Shown in pieces: positions 1-6,900 of a DNA stretch of 7,053 nt. The number at the start of each line of letters is the position of its first letter. Within the stretch, counting starts at the first letter, position 1. Source of the DNA: Nitrospira sp. (GTDB lineage: Bacteria; Nitrospirota; Nitrospiria; Nitrospirales; Nitrospiraceae); assembly GCA_024998705.1 (NCBI GenBank), contig JACOEF010000077.1, positions 1 through 7,053 of the forward strand, read 5' to 3'. The notes beneath the pieces are model-generated. The model was given only the letters and a program-made list of their open reading frames with translations, searched no databases and was not told the origin of the DNA. A program made the position numbers and the translations under genes.

Positions 1-891
1 GAGTCGTTCAGGTGAAGTGGGGCCAAATATACTGACAGTCGAAACCCCAAGACTTGCAGCCATATGCATAATCCCTGTATCACCGGAAAGTACCAGGTCA
101 CATCTTCTTAGGATCGCAAGACTTTCCCTGATAGTCCATCGCCCCACACCATCCAACCAAGGAATCGTCCCTGCCACAACTCGTGCGGCAACGGTTTTTT
201 CCTGTTCCCCTTTCGAACCAAAGCTAATCACCCCGAGGTCTGGAAATCTGGATTTCAGCAGAGCAAGCACCTCGCCGAACGAATGAACAGGCCATTGCTT
301 GGCAACTTCCTTCGCACCGCACTGCACCCCAACAATCGGCGTGGAGAGTCCTTTAAACATATGCCTGACCGTCTGATCTCCCCACTTTTCTTCCGCTTCC
401 GACAAGCTCAAGACCGGATGAGGCACACTCATTTGGAGCCCCAACGATCGTGCAAGCTCTTGCTGACTCTGCAAAATGGACTTATCCCATCTCTTCTCCG
501 CGGACACTGAGAATAGCCACTGTTTAGCCGGCAGTGCTTCACCAACCATGAGACCGGCTCCCAGCGCCACCTTAACAGCAACGGCCGTGCTCACCGGAAC
601 ACCAGGCACCACCACCAGCATATCTGTAGTCCCACCGAAATCCATACGCAACTTGCATAGTCCCCTCAGACCTTCATACCGATTCTGAAGATAGATGGGT
701 TCAATCCCTGATACATCATTTTGTATGAGTTGAAAGTGTTCAGGACTTCGAAACAGCACCATCACAACACATTTATTCAGAGCCCATCGTGAAATCGATT
801 GCAACAGAGGAAGGCTTAAAACAACATTGCCGAACCCATGATGATCTAATACAAAAATCCCCCGCTTAACTTTTGAGAGAACACCACTCAT
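1..891 (-). CDS. Glycosyltransferase family 9 (heptosyltransferase-like), C-terminus cut by window edge
   Basis: This is a cytoplasmic, GT-B fold sugar transferase of the ADP-heptose:LPS heptosyltransferase family, likely adding a sugar to a lipid-linked or LPS-core acceptor. I translated 297 residues from the ATG at 891 to the window edge. Residues 11-30 form the N-terminal beta-strand and glycine loop ending in the SLPLL segment. Residues 198-201 (KQWP) match the family K-x-W-P element. Residues 269-290 carry the nucleotide-sugar signature SGDTGIMHMAAS followed by IFGPT. Family members are about 340-360 residues, so some 45-60 residues lie outside the window. The usual catalytic Asp after the glycine loop (GD in WaaC) is Asn22 here. 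It is probably the third gene of a leftward operon, 44 bp after the polymerase stop. An in-frame GTG at 924 is an alternative start, and neither start has a strong ribosome binding site. Family is confident; sugar and acceptor are unknown. Confidence 0.9.
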   Translation of the reverse strand, partial: MSGVLSKVKRGIFVLDHHGFGNVVLSLPLLQSISRWALNKCVVMVLFRSPEHFQLIQNDVSGIEPIYLQNRYEGLRGLCKLRMDFGGTTDMLVVVPGVPVSTAVAVKVALGAGLMVGEALPAKQWLFSVSAEKRWDKSILQSQQELARSLGLQMSVPHPVLSLSEAEEKWGDQTVRHMFKGLSTPIVGVQCGAKEVAKQWPVHSFGEVLALLKSRFPDLGVISFGSKGEQEKTVAARVVAGTIPWLDGVGRWTIRESLAILRRCDLVLSGDTGIMHMAASLGVSTVSIFGPTSPERL

Positions 892-935
892 TGCTTGCTG
901 CTCGCTACCTTCGACGCTCGACACATCCCAGGTTG

Positions 936-2291
936 TTAGAGCCGATTTATGTTTTGAGGGCGCCGCCCTCCCATTAACAAAATCAACATGCTAGACTCAC
1001 AGAGGAGTATCAATGTCGCGACAACAATGCCGTCAATGCTACGCTCCCAGAATGTGAAGAGGTGTATAAAGAGACAACTATACAGAAATACCGCAGGCTG
1101 TCCAAACTGCTGTTCAATAAGGTAGGCATACGAAGACCTCACAAATACTCCACATAGCACCGCAACCACCACCATCCCTCCGATGTGCCCATTGAGGTAT
1201 GCTTCCCCCAGCAACGTAGGCGCGGCGGCAGTACCAGTCCCATAAAAGATATGTCCCAGGTAAGTCTCTCCAAATAACTGGGCAAAACCAACTGGTTTAT
1301 CCGTCCACACTTGGCGCGGTACCCAGGCGAATAACGTACCGAGAATGGTGCGGCCATACTGAAAATCCATCACCTCTGGCGTATCTCTGATGATATAGGT
1401 CAGTGAGTCAATGCCTAAGAACCTGCTCATTCCACCCCGCACTAACATTAATCCCAATTCCTCCATCGGCAACTCGCCTCCAAAGACATTATTCGGCAAT
1501 TCAGCAACCGCTTCAACCATCCGATCAATGGTCCCAACTTGACGGTACAAATTGAATAAGGGGAAAACCAATATTGCGAGCAGCGCAAAGAGAACGATGA
1601 CGCCGAGATTCACTCGCCGTCTCAAATAATGCACCGAAACCAAGAGCGCCAAAAACGGCCCCAAAAATGCCGCCTTTGATCCCGAGATTAGACCGAGCAC
1701 TAGAACGAGAGGGAACAACACCGCGCAGGTCAGAATCCACCCGGTGCTATTTACTAAGCATCTAGTTAAAGCGACCCCGAATGCCAGTGGAATCAGCGAC
1801 ACTCCTGCCGCCCAATACCCTTGTCCAGGCTCGGTGAGGGCTCGTTGCTTGTCGTCGAGAAAATCGGACCATCCACCCAAGTGCTGGATGAGGAAAAACT
1901 GAGAAATGAGCCCCACACAAATGAGCAACGGCAAAAGGAGGCTGACTCGTTCGCTGTTCCAAGTTACTGGCAACGAAGGCAGCATCCGAGCTACGTAACG
2001 ACCGAAATTCGAATAGTACCCTATAAAGAAACAGATCAAACTAGGAATCAGATACAATACTGCACGCGTAACGGCTTGAACTGTTTGGTGATCAAACGGT
2101 GGGGAGAGAAATGCCGACCCAAGGGTAAGGTCGAAGATCGCTCGCACCACAAAGAGTAAGAGAAAAAATGCCGACGCCCAATACACGGGCTCGAAGATAT
2201 CCTTCCTCTTTTTGAGGAATAGGGTCCCAAAGGGAATCGCAGCGATACCGGTGAGCACCGCGAGCAACAGATATAGGGTTGGATCTTCCAT
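936..2291 (-). CDS. Polytopic membrane protein, O-antigen/polysaccharide polymerase (Wzy-like)
   Basis: This is an inner-membrane protein that probably polymerises lipid-linked oligosaccharide units on the periplasmic face. Numbering from the ATG at 2291, I see about 11 hydrophobic segments (near residues 6-26, 36-56, 75-93, 115-135, 160-179, 184-203, 206-222, 227-248, 369-386, 400-414 and 419-440). Between the eighth and ninth lies a large hydrophilic loop (about 249-366) with the motif WVPRQVWTDKP near 323-333, then a G-T-G-T-A-A-A-P-T-L-L-G-E stretch. The P-R-x-x-W-x-x-K-P motif in a big loop followed by a GE-Y-x-N-x-G element is typical of O-antigen/repeat-unit polymerases, which otherwise share little sequence. 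Position between a flippase and a glycosyltransferase supports the role. A GTG at 2297, two codons upstream, is an equally possible start; neither has a clear Shine-Dalgarno sequence. An O-antigen ligase-like function cannot be excluded. Confidence 0.72.
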   Translation of the reverse strand: MEDPTLYLLLAVLTGIAAIPFGTLFLKKRKDIFEPVYWASAFFLLLFVVRAIFDLTLGSAFLSPPFDHQTVQAVTRAVLYLIPSLICFFIGYYSNFGRYVARMLPSLPVTWNSERVSLLLPLLICVGLISQFFLIQHLGGWSDFLDDKQRALTEPGQGYWAAGVSLIPLAFGVALTRCLVNSTGWILTCAVLFPLVLVLGLISGSKAAFLGPFLALLVSVHYLRRRVNLGVIVLFALLAILVFPLFNLYRQVGTIDRMVEAVAELPNNVFGGELPMEELGLMLVRGGMSRFLGIDSLTYIIRDTPEVMDFQYGRTILGTLFAWVPRQVWTDKPVGFAQLFGETYLGHIFYGTGTAAAPTLLGEAYLNGHIGGMVVVAVLCGVFVRSSYAYLIEQQFGQPAVFLYSCLFIHLFTFWERSIDGIVVATLILLCESSMLILLMGGRRPQNINRL

Positions 2292-2357
2292 TGTCACGAT
2301 TAGAATGAAGAAGCTACTGTGCCGTGTCCATTCGTTAGTGCGGGATCCGGAATGGCT

Positions 2358-3683
2358 TCAACTACGAGCAAATCGCACTTTTTGCCTGACGACGTAAGAG
2401 AGGTAGCCAGCTTCCAGCAGCGTTTGAAACCCAACTGCGACAACATAGCTCCAAACAAGACCGTTTCGCCCCACCGAGTTGAATAACGCATAGCTCAAGC
2501 CCATCTGCAGCATGTATCGACTGGAATAGATTACGGACACCGTATGCATTCGGCCATCGTTGAAGAGTGGTACCAGCAACACTCTCGAAATCGCCTCAGC
2601 AGGTAATCCCCAAATGGCCAATTTCAACAGGTTTGCTGTCGCACTCGCCACGGACGCGTAGAACTTGCCACCACCAAGGACGAACTCAATGACTTCTTGT
2701 GCATTGCCATAAATTACTGCACCTACCAACACCGTGATGCACAGTAGACCGCCACAAGTGGCAAATAGAATATATTGGGCAGACGCGACATCACCAGACT
2801 GCATATAGCGGATATAGCGAGGCCCGATGATCAAGGCGATTGGCTTGGCAGCTAATATCGTAAGAGGATAGATCAGCGCCAAGGCATACGACAACACAGC
2901 GATGGTTCCCACCCCATCCAGGGACCCCAGTCTTCGCATGTATGCTAGCGCCGCCTGAGCTAAAATGGAGGTGAGAAACAGCCCTACTCCTTGACTCAGA
3001 ACGTGCTGGATCTCAGGATTCGCGGCACTCAGACCTGGTTGGTATTGAATCTTGGTAACCTGGCTAAAAATGATCCACACGAAGAAAAGCCCACAGAAGC
3101 CAGACACGCACAATGATATTGCGGTCTCATTGAGAGAGGGCGTGTATCCAAAAATCAACCATCCGCCAATGAGCCCGACTCGGCTGAGCAGTTGATATAT
3201 CTCATTGCCGACGGGTACTTCATAGGCCGTCAGGATGGCACTCAGAAGGGACCCCACCCCAAAAACAACCACCAGTGGCATGAACAGGAGAATGAGCTGT
3301 TGCGCCTCACGCTGGGCAGATTCCTGGAGCCCAGGAGCGAGCAACTCCGTAAACGGAGCCACAAAGATGACGCTCAGCGATATCGCGCATGCCGAAAATA
3401 CCAGCAGGTAATTGAGCATGCCTGAGAACATCGCATTGGCTCTAAAGCCCTCACTTCTACGCATACTTGAAAATTGGGTGGTTATGACCGCCTCAAGGAA
3501 GGTGACACCACTCACGCTTATCACCAGAAAAGGGATTGAATAGGCAACGTCGAAGGCGTCTTTGTGCGCTGACGCTCCCCAATTCGAGGCTAGAAACTTT
3601 ATGAACAGGTATCCAATGAGTATATTGAGCACAATTTGTGCTGTGAGTGCCCAATGCCTGAGAATGTCTTTCGTTATACTCAT
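2358..3683 (-). CDS. MurJ/MviN-like lipid-linked oligosaccharide flippase (Wzx-like role)
   Basis: This inner-membrane transporter of the MOP superfamily probably flips an undecaprenyl-linked glycan for the polymerase encoded 66 bp downstream. From the ATG at 3683 it has 441 residues, somewhat shorter than E. coli MurJ (about 510), and is hydrophobic throughout (about 12-14 segments). MurJ-like landmarks appear in order: NWGAS..KDAFDVAYSIP at 35-51, LLAPGLQESA at 114-123, a MurJ-like FMPLVVVFGVGSLLSAIL at 134-151, LSYALALIYP at 264-273, FVLGGGKF at 334-341 and RVLLVPLFNDGRMH at 367-380. Intramembrane arginines that E. coli MurJ needs (R18, R24, R52, R270) have no counterpart by eye, so lipid II is an unlikely substrate. 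The reading frame stays open to an ATG at 3797, adding 38 residues unlike the family N-terminus. I chose 3683 because the family homology begins there, although its ribosome binding site is poor. Confidence 0.78.
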   Translation of the reverse strand: MSITKDILRHWALTAQIVLNILIGYLFIKFLASNWGASAHKDAFDVAYSIPFLVISVSGVTFLEAVITTQFSSMRRSEGFRANAMFSGMLNYLLVFSACAISLSVIFVAPFTELLAPGLQESAQREAQQLILLFMPLVVVFGVGSLLSAILTAYEVPVGNEIYQLLSRVGLIGGWLIFGYTPSLNETAISLCVSGFCGLFFVWIIFSQVTKIQYQPGLSAANPEIQHVLSQGVGLFLTSILAQAALAYMRRLGSLDGVGTIAVLSYALALIYPLTILAAKPIALIIGPRYIRYMQSGDVASAQYILFATCGGLLCITVLVGAVIYGNAQEVIEFVLGGGKFYASVASATANLLKLAIWGLPAEAISRVLLVPLFNDGRMHTVSVIYSSRYMLQMGLSYALFNSVGRNGLVWSYVVAVGFQTLLEAGYLSYVVRQKVRFARS

Positions 3684-3860
3684 TAAAACTAACGAGGTTG
3701 CGCCCCTACTGCTCTCGAATAGATCCGCACAACACCACGCGATGATCCTAAGCCAACTCTTGTAGCCCTGGATCGATGTCACGCACTCATCTCTCAAAAT
3801 TCGGTGGACGAGTGCGCCCTATCGTTGCACGCACTCCACTCACCGAGGTGCATATAGCAA
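3684..3860. promoter_or_regulatory. Divergent control region with repeated CGCACTC motif
   Basis: This stretch separates the leftward polysaccharide operon from the rightward barrel genes, so it should contain promoters for both. The nine-base motif CACGCACTC occurs twice in direct orientation (3780-3788 and 3828-3836), and its inverted partner GAGTGCG lies between them (3810-3816). The central copy can pair with either flanking copy, giving two mutually exclusive hairpins (loops of 21 and 13 bases), or the three copies may be protein-binding half-sites. A short TGCAC/GTGCA pair (3826-3830 with 3848-3852) brackets the ribosome binding site of the plus-strand gene. I could not identify convincing -35/-10 boxes on either strand. 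The regulatory role is inferred from position and repeats only. Confidence 0.4.
3845..3850 (+). promoter_or_regulatory. Ribosome binding site for the 770-residue barrel protein
   Basis: GAGGTG lies 10 bases before the TTG at 3861 and supports this non-ATG start, because an in-frame TAG at 3855-3857 rules out anything further upstream. The alternative GTG at 3903 has no comparable sequence in front of it. Confidence 0.5.
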
Positions 3861-6173
3861 TTGACGCGGCACCTTCCCGATTCTTATCATCGCCCCCCAT
3901 ACGTGGAACCTGTACTCATTCATAAACTCGGTTGCAGGCCGTTCCGAGCAAGCCTCATCTTTGTGTTGCTCCTACTCGCACCCCACGGACTGCTATCAGC
4001 CGAGGAACTCCCCCAGCCGCTCCCTTCCAACCCCATCGACATGCGCTTCTCCGTTTCCACCTTCATGCTCAATCTCGAAAAACAGGGGTTGGAAGACAAT
4101 ACCTTCACCAATGGGCTGGGGCGCGACACCACACTCATCGGCAACCTCGTGAATGCCTCAATCTACAAACGTCTGCTCCCCACCCTCGAAGCTGAGCTCG
4201 GCGTGTTTGCCAATATGCCGTTCGGGCATGATACCGAGGTCTCCCAAGTCCGTCCGATCCTGCGCCTCACGTACCAGCCGACCGAACAGATCAGCGCGGT
4301 GATCGATACCCTTCACGTCCCGCACCAGGAATTCCATAACGCCGTGTTCTACCGGGGCAATCGCTTCCTGCGCCCCATAGAACAAGGGGCTCAAATGCTA
4401 GTGGATACCGAGTTCTATCGGCAAGACCTGTTTATCAACTGGGAACCGGCTTTTCGAGGTTCCGCGACCAACCGATTCGACGTCGGGTATGCCGGGCAAC
4501 TGAAGTTTGGCCCCCTGCATTTCAACGGGCAAACCCACTGGGTACACAACGGGCAGGCCCTCTTCAAACTCGACCGGTCGTTCCAAGCAGGCGACAACCT
4601 CGTGATCGCCGCCGGCCCTGCGCTGGTCCTGGAACCGTCCCGCTACTTCTCGGCTCTCCCCTGGTGGAATCAACTCGGCATTCGCTTCACCTACCTGACG
4701 AGTTACAACCAAACGGAGGCCAGCACAGAGGCGACCCGCGGGCGAGGGTACGAACTCCAAACCTGGCTCGATCTGGCAGGATGGCGTCCGTACCTTGCCT
4801 TCTGGAAAGGCCGCAACTTCCTCAGCCTGCAGGGCGATCCGGAGTTCCGGGCAAGCAATTTTCCTGAAGTCGGCCTCTCAAAGACCATCCGCCTGGGCAA
4901 CCGCGCGTCCATCGAGTTCGGCGCACAGGCTCGTCGCATCCGGGCATTTTTTACCGAAGATGGCCGCACCTATTTCACGCGCGACACCTTCAAGTGGGTG
5001 AATCAGGAATATATCGTGTTCAATTGGAACTGGGACACCAATCACGCGGACCTGATTGGAGACGTCTGGGATTCTCTCTCACAGCCCTTCGGCGATCGGG
5101 AAGAACCCGACACAACCAGCCGCTTCTTTGCCAAATTGGACGCCTTGACCTACGTATACAACATCGCCTATCCCGGCGTGCGACAGATCGGTGGAGTCCC
5201 CGTCTCCGATCACACCTTTGCCGGACAATACCTTTCTCCGGTGCTTCAATACCGAGTCAGTCCACAGCTGACGCTTAACGCCGGCTTTTTCACCGGCCTA
5301 CCGGTTGGAGCCACCCAACGGTTTCATACCGTACAGCCGATCCTCTCTGCCGAATACGAAATGGTCCCCGATATGCGTCTGGTGGCCGGCACGCTGCACC
5401 GCAACCATCCCTTCGTGGACGCGCTGTTCAATGATACGATGTTGTTCACCCGCCCGATTGAACAAGGCTTCCAGTTACTCGTGAACCGAGAACATTACCA
5501 GCAAGATATCTTCATTAATTGGAATCAAATCGAGACCTTCCAGAAAGCAGAACGCTTCGATGTGGGTTACGCCGGACGCGTGGCGGCCGGTCACTTCTCA
5601 TTCAACGGCCAAGTCTACTGGTCCCATTCCGGCGGTGCGCAATACTCTGAATCAAGAACATTTTTCGGACCGGGCATGCCTCGTGATCGCCCAGCCGGCA
5701 ACAATTTCTTGACGGCCTTCGGACCTCAATTCACGTTTCAACCCAGGCAGTACTGGTCGCGACTCTCGTGGTTCCGCGAAATCGATGTCATGGCCCTCTA
5801 CCTGACCAGCCAGAATGAGCCGACGCAAAGCGGCTCCCCGATCGTCCGTGGCCGGGGGTATCAATTGACAGCCGGGTTGAATCTCGATGGATGGCGCCCC
5901 TATATCACCCTGTGGCGAGGAGAACACTTCGTCACAGAGCGCGGCGATCCAGCCTACTATGCAGGAGATTTTACTGAATTCGGCCTGATGAAAGACGTCG
6001 CCTTGCCCGCAGGATTTTTCCTCCGCATCGGCGGATTCGGACGGGTGATCGAAAATCGTGTCTCACACACCGAGTATGCGCTGCTTAATTGGTCCTGGGA
6101 TCAGTCTACCTGGCGAGGATATTGTCTGCGGCCAACCTTGCTCCATCAGAGCGAGGCATCGTGCACCCACTGA
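3861..6173 (+). CDS. Exported beta-rich protein with two tandem ~330-residue modules, probable outer-membrane barrel
   Basis: I do not recognise a named family. The 770-residue product has a Sec signal: basic K22, R26 and R29, a hydrophobic core at 30-40, and a likely cleavage after LLSA (residue 47). The mature part is rich in alternating aromatic/polar stretches ending in turns, typical of outer-membrane beta strands (for example FDVGYAG, FINW, FNWNWD). It consists of two diverged copies, residues 63-392 and 421-747, joined by a hydrophilic linker (393-420). Shared landmarks are RPIEQG (171/531), RFDVGYAG (205/565), RGRGY (293/663) and GWRPY (307/677). A 23-residue tail with two Cys follows copy two, so the protein lacks the usual aromatic last residue of barrel proteins. 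With the TTG start the signal's n-region is long (29 residues); the GTG at 3903 would give a more ordinary 33-residue signal. Its place beside polysaccharide genes allows an envelope or export role, but none is shown. Confidence 0.75.
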   Translation: MTRHLPDSYHRPPYVEPVLIHKLGCRPFRASLIFVLLLLAPHGLLSAEELPQPLPSNPIDMRFSVSTFMLNLEKQGLEDNTFTNGLGRDTTLIGNLVNASIYKRLLPTLEAELGVFANMPFGHDTEVSQVRPILRLTYQPTEQISAVIDTLHVPHQEFHNAVFYRGNRFLRPIEQGAQMLVDTEFYRQDLFINWEPAFRGSATNRFDVGYAGQLKFGPLHFNGQTHWVHNGQALFKLDRSFQAGDNLVIAAGPALVLEPSRYFSALPWWNQLGIRFTYLTSYNQTEASTEATRGRGYELQTWLDLAGWRPYLAFWKGRNFLSLQGDPEFRASNFPEVGLSKTIRLGNRASIEFGAQARRIRAFFTEDGRTYFTRDTFKWVNQEYIVFNWNWDTNHADLIGDVWDSLSQPFGDREEPDTTSRFFAKLDALTYVYNIAYPGVRQIGGVPVSDHTFAGQYLSPVLQYRVSPQLTLNAGFFTGLPVGATQRFHTVQPILSAEYEMVPDMRLVAGTLHRNHPFVDALFNDTMLFTRPIEQGFQLLVNREHYQQDIFINWNQIETFQKAERFDVGYAGRVAAGHFSFNGQVYWSHSGGAQYSESRTFFGPGMPRDRPAGNNFLTAFGPQFTFQPRQYWSRLSWFREIDVMALYLTSQNEPTQSGSPIVRGRGYQLTAGLNLDGWRPYITLWRGEHFVTERGDPAYYAGDFTEFGLMKDVALPAGFFLRIGGFGRVIENRVSHTEYALLNWSWDQSTWRGYCLRPTLLHQSEASCTH
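4047..5036 (+). repeat. First copy of the tandem module (residues 63-392)
   Basis: This copy runs from about F63 to D392 and ends in the strand VFNWNWD. It shares with the second copy the ordered landmarks RPIEQG, F-I-N-W, RFDVGYAG, RGRGY-x-L, GWRPY-x-x-W-x-G and E-Y-x-x-x-N-W-x-W-D. The offset between copies moves from 360 to 370 and then to 355 residues, so several small insertions and deletions have accumulated. DNA identity is only moderate, which points to an old duplication rather than a recent one. Confidence 0.8.
5121..6101 (+). repeat. Second copy of the tandem module (residues 421-747)
   Basis: This copy runs from about R421 to D747, ending in the strand LLNWSWD. Relative to the first copy it has about ten extra residues around 603-614 (a Pro/Gly-rich PGMPRDRPAGNN stretch, probably a surface or turn loop). 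It lacks about 15 residues in the loop before its last strand, where the first copy has FTEDGRTYFTRDTFKWV. Boundaries are set by eye from the shared motifs and may shift by some residues. Confidence 0.8.
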
Positions 6174-6256
6174 GATGCACTTCTCTCTTGCCACCTCGAA
6201 TGAAGCCGGTTAGAGTAGCACCTGGTTCCCTTTTGGGTCAATCCATGGTCAGTGAG

Positions 6257-6262
6257 AGGAGG
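6257..6262 (+). promoter_or_regulatory. Strong ribosome binding site for the small barrel protein
   Basis: AGGAGG within a GAGAGGAGGGG purine run stands four bases before the ATG at 6267. This decides the start: the in-frame GTG at 6252 lies upstream of the purine run, and the GTG at 6264 is almost on top of it. Confidence 0.75.
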
Positions 6263-6266
6263 GGTG

Positions 6267-6890
6267 ATGGGTCGCTGGTCGGTCGGTGTTCTATTCCTGA
6301 TCATATCGTGCCTTCCCATGCGTGCGTTCGCCGAATCCTACGTCGCCGCAGGGATCGGCATGAACGCCCCCACCTTTGACACCACCGATGCCGGAAAGAT
6401 GTCCCTCCAGAAAGACCTGTTTTACGGAGGCAAGATCGGCCATTATTTTAACGATCGCGGCTACAATTGGTTCGGGCTTGAAGTGGACGCGTACCGTTCC
6501 ACCCCCGGTATCAAACAGCAGACCTTGCCGGCATCCACCAACCCTCGACTCTCAGGCACGATCCCTGGTGCCGATTTGATGGTGCACTCACTGGCGTTTA
6601 ATGCCTTGGTCCGCGTCACCGGCTATCAATACAAAGTCGAACCCTATGCCGGTCTCGGCATCGGCCTCAATATAGGAAATATCTCCAGCGGAAATTTCCG
6701 ACCGGAAGCATCGTTTGCCCCTAGCTTTAATGTTTTGGCCGGCATCCGCTATTATATGACCGAGTCGATCGCCCCCTTCCTCGAGTACAAGTACAACTTC
6801 GCGCAGTTCACTTTCAACCGCAGCGACATCACGGCAGACTACCGCGCCAACCTCTTCATGTTTGGCATCTCCTACCATTTCGGGCGATAG
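6267..6890 (+). CDS. Small outer-membrane beta-barrel protein (OmpA/Ail-like porin fold)
   Basis: This is a 207-residue exported protein that probably forms an eight-stranded barrel in the outer membrane. The signal peptide is clear: MGRW, a hydrophobic core VGVLFLIIS, then cleavage after AFA (about residue 22), leaving ESYVAAGIGM as the first strand. Further strand-like stretches are GGKIGHYF, NWFGLEVDAY, SLAFNALVRVTG, VEPYAGLGIGLNIG, FNVLAGIRYYM, IAPFLEYKYNF and NLFMFGISYHFGR. The pattern x-P-Y-x-G-x-G-x-G, then L-x-G-x-R-Y, then P-F-x-E-Y-K-Y, then a terminal Y-H-F is that of the broad outer-membrane beta-barrel group (OMP_b-brl type). The C-terminus ends in F-G-R, so the aromatic is not quite last. 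It follows the large barrel gene by 93 bp in the same direction with no clear terminator between them, so they may be co-transcribed. Function beyond membrane location is unknown. Confidence 0.85.
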   Translation: MGRWSVGVLFLIISCLPMRAFAESYVAAGIGMNAPTFDTTDAGKMSLQKDLFYGGKIGHYFNDRGYNWFGLEVDAYRSTPGIKQQTLPASTNPRLSGTIPGADLMVHSLAFNALVRVTGYQYKVEPYAGLGIGLNIGNISSGNFRPEASFAPSFNVLAGIRYYMTESIAPFLEYKYNFAQFTFNRSDITADYRANLFMFGISYHFGR

Positions 6891-6900
6891 GGAACCTATC
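6886..6900 (+). other. Short perfect hairpin overlapping the stop codon
   Basis: GATAGG, a three-base GAA loop, and CCTATC form a perfect six-base-pair stem that includes the TAG stop of the small barrel gene. No T-run follows, so it does not meet the pattern of a factor-independent terminator. It may be chance or a weak mRNA-end structure. Confidence 0.25.

Noticed and set aside
1821..2159. A 112-codon plus-strand open frame inside the polymerase gene
   Set aside because: It is antisense to a clear membrane-protein gene, has no ribosome binding site, and its product is a charged sequence with no recognisable fold.
3825..3856. Possible plus-strand promoter TTGCAC with TGCATA or CATATA
   Set aside because: Spacing is 18-20 bases with a poor -10 box, and transcription would begin at or after the TTG start, leaving the GAGGTG site out of the mRNA.
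4398..4760. A 120-codon minus-strand open frame inside the large barrel gene
   Set aside because: It is antisense to the repeated module, whose sense reading is confirmed by the second copy.
6229..6238. CCC-TTTT-GGG as a terminator between the two barrel genes
   Set aside because: The stem is only three base pairs and no T-run follows.
6089..6379. A 96-codon plus-strand frame bridging the two barrel genes
   Set aside because: It overlaps both genes out of frame, has no Shine-Dalgarno sequence, and its product has no signal or domain; the strong site at 6257 serves the ATG at 6267 instead.
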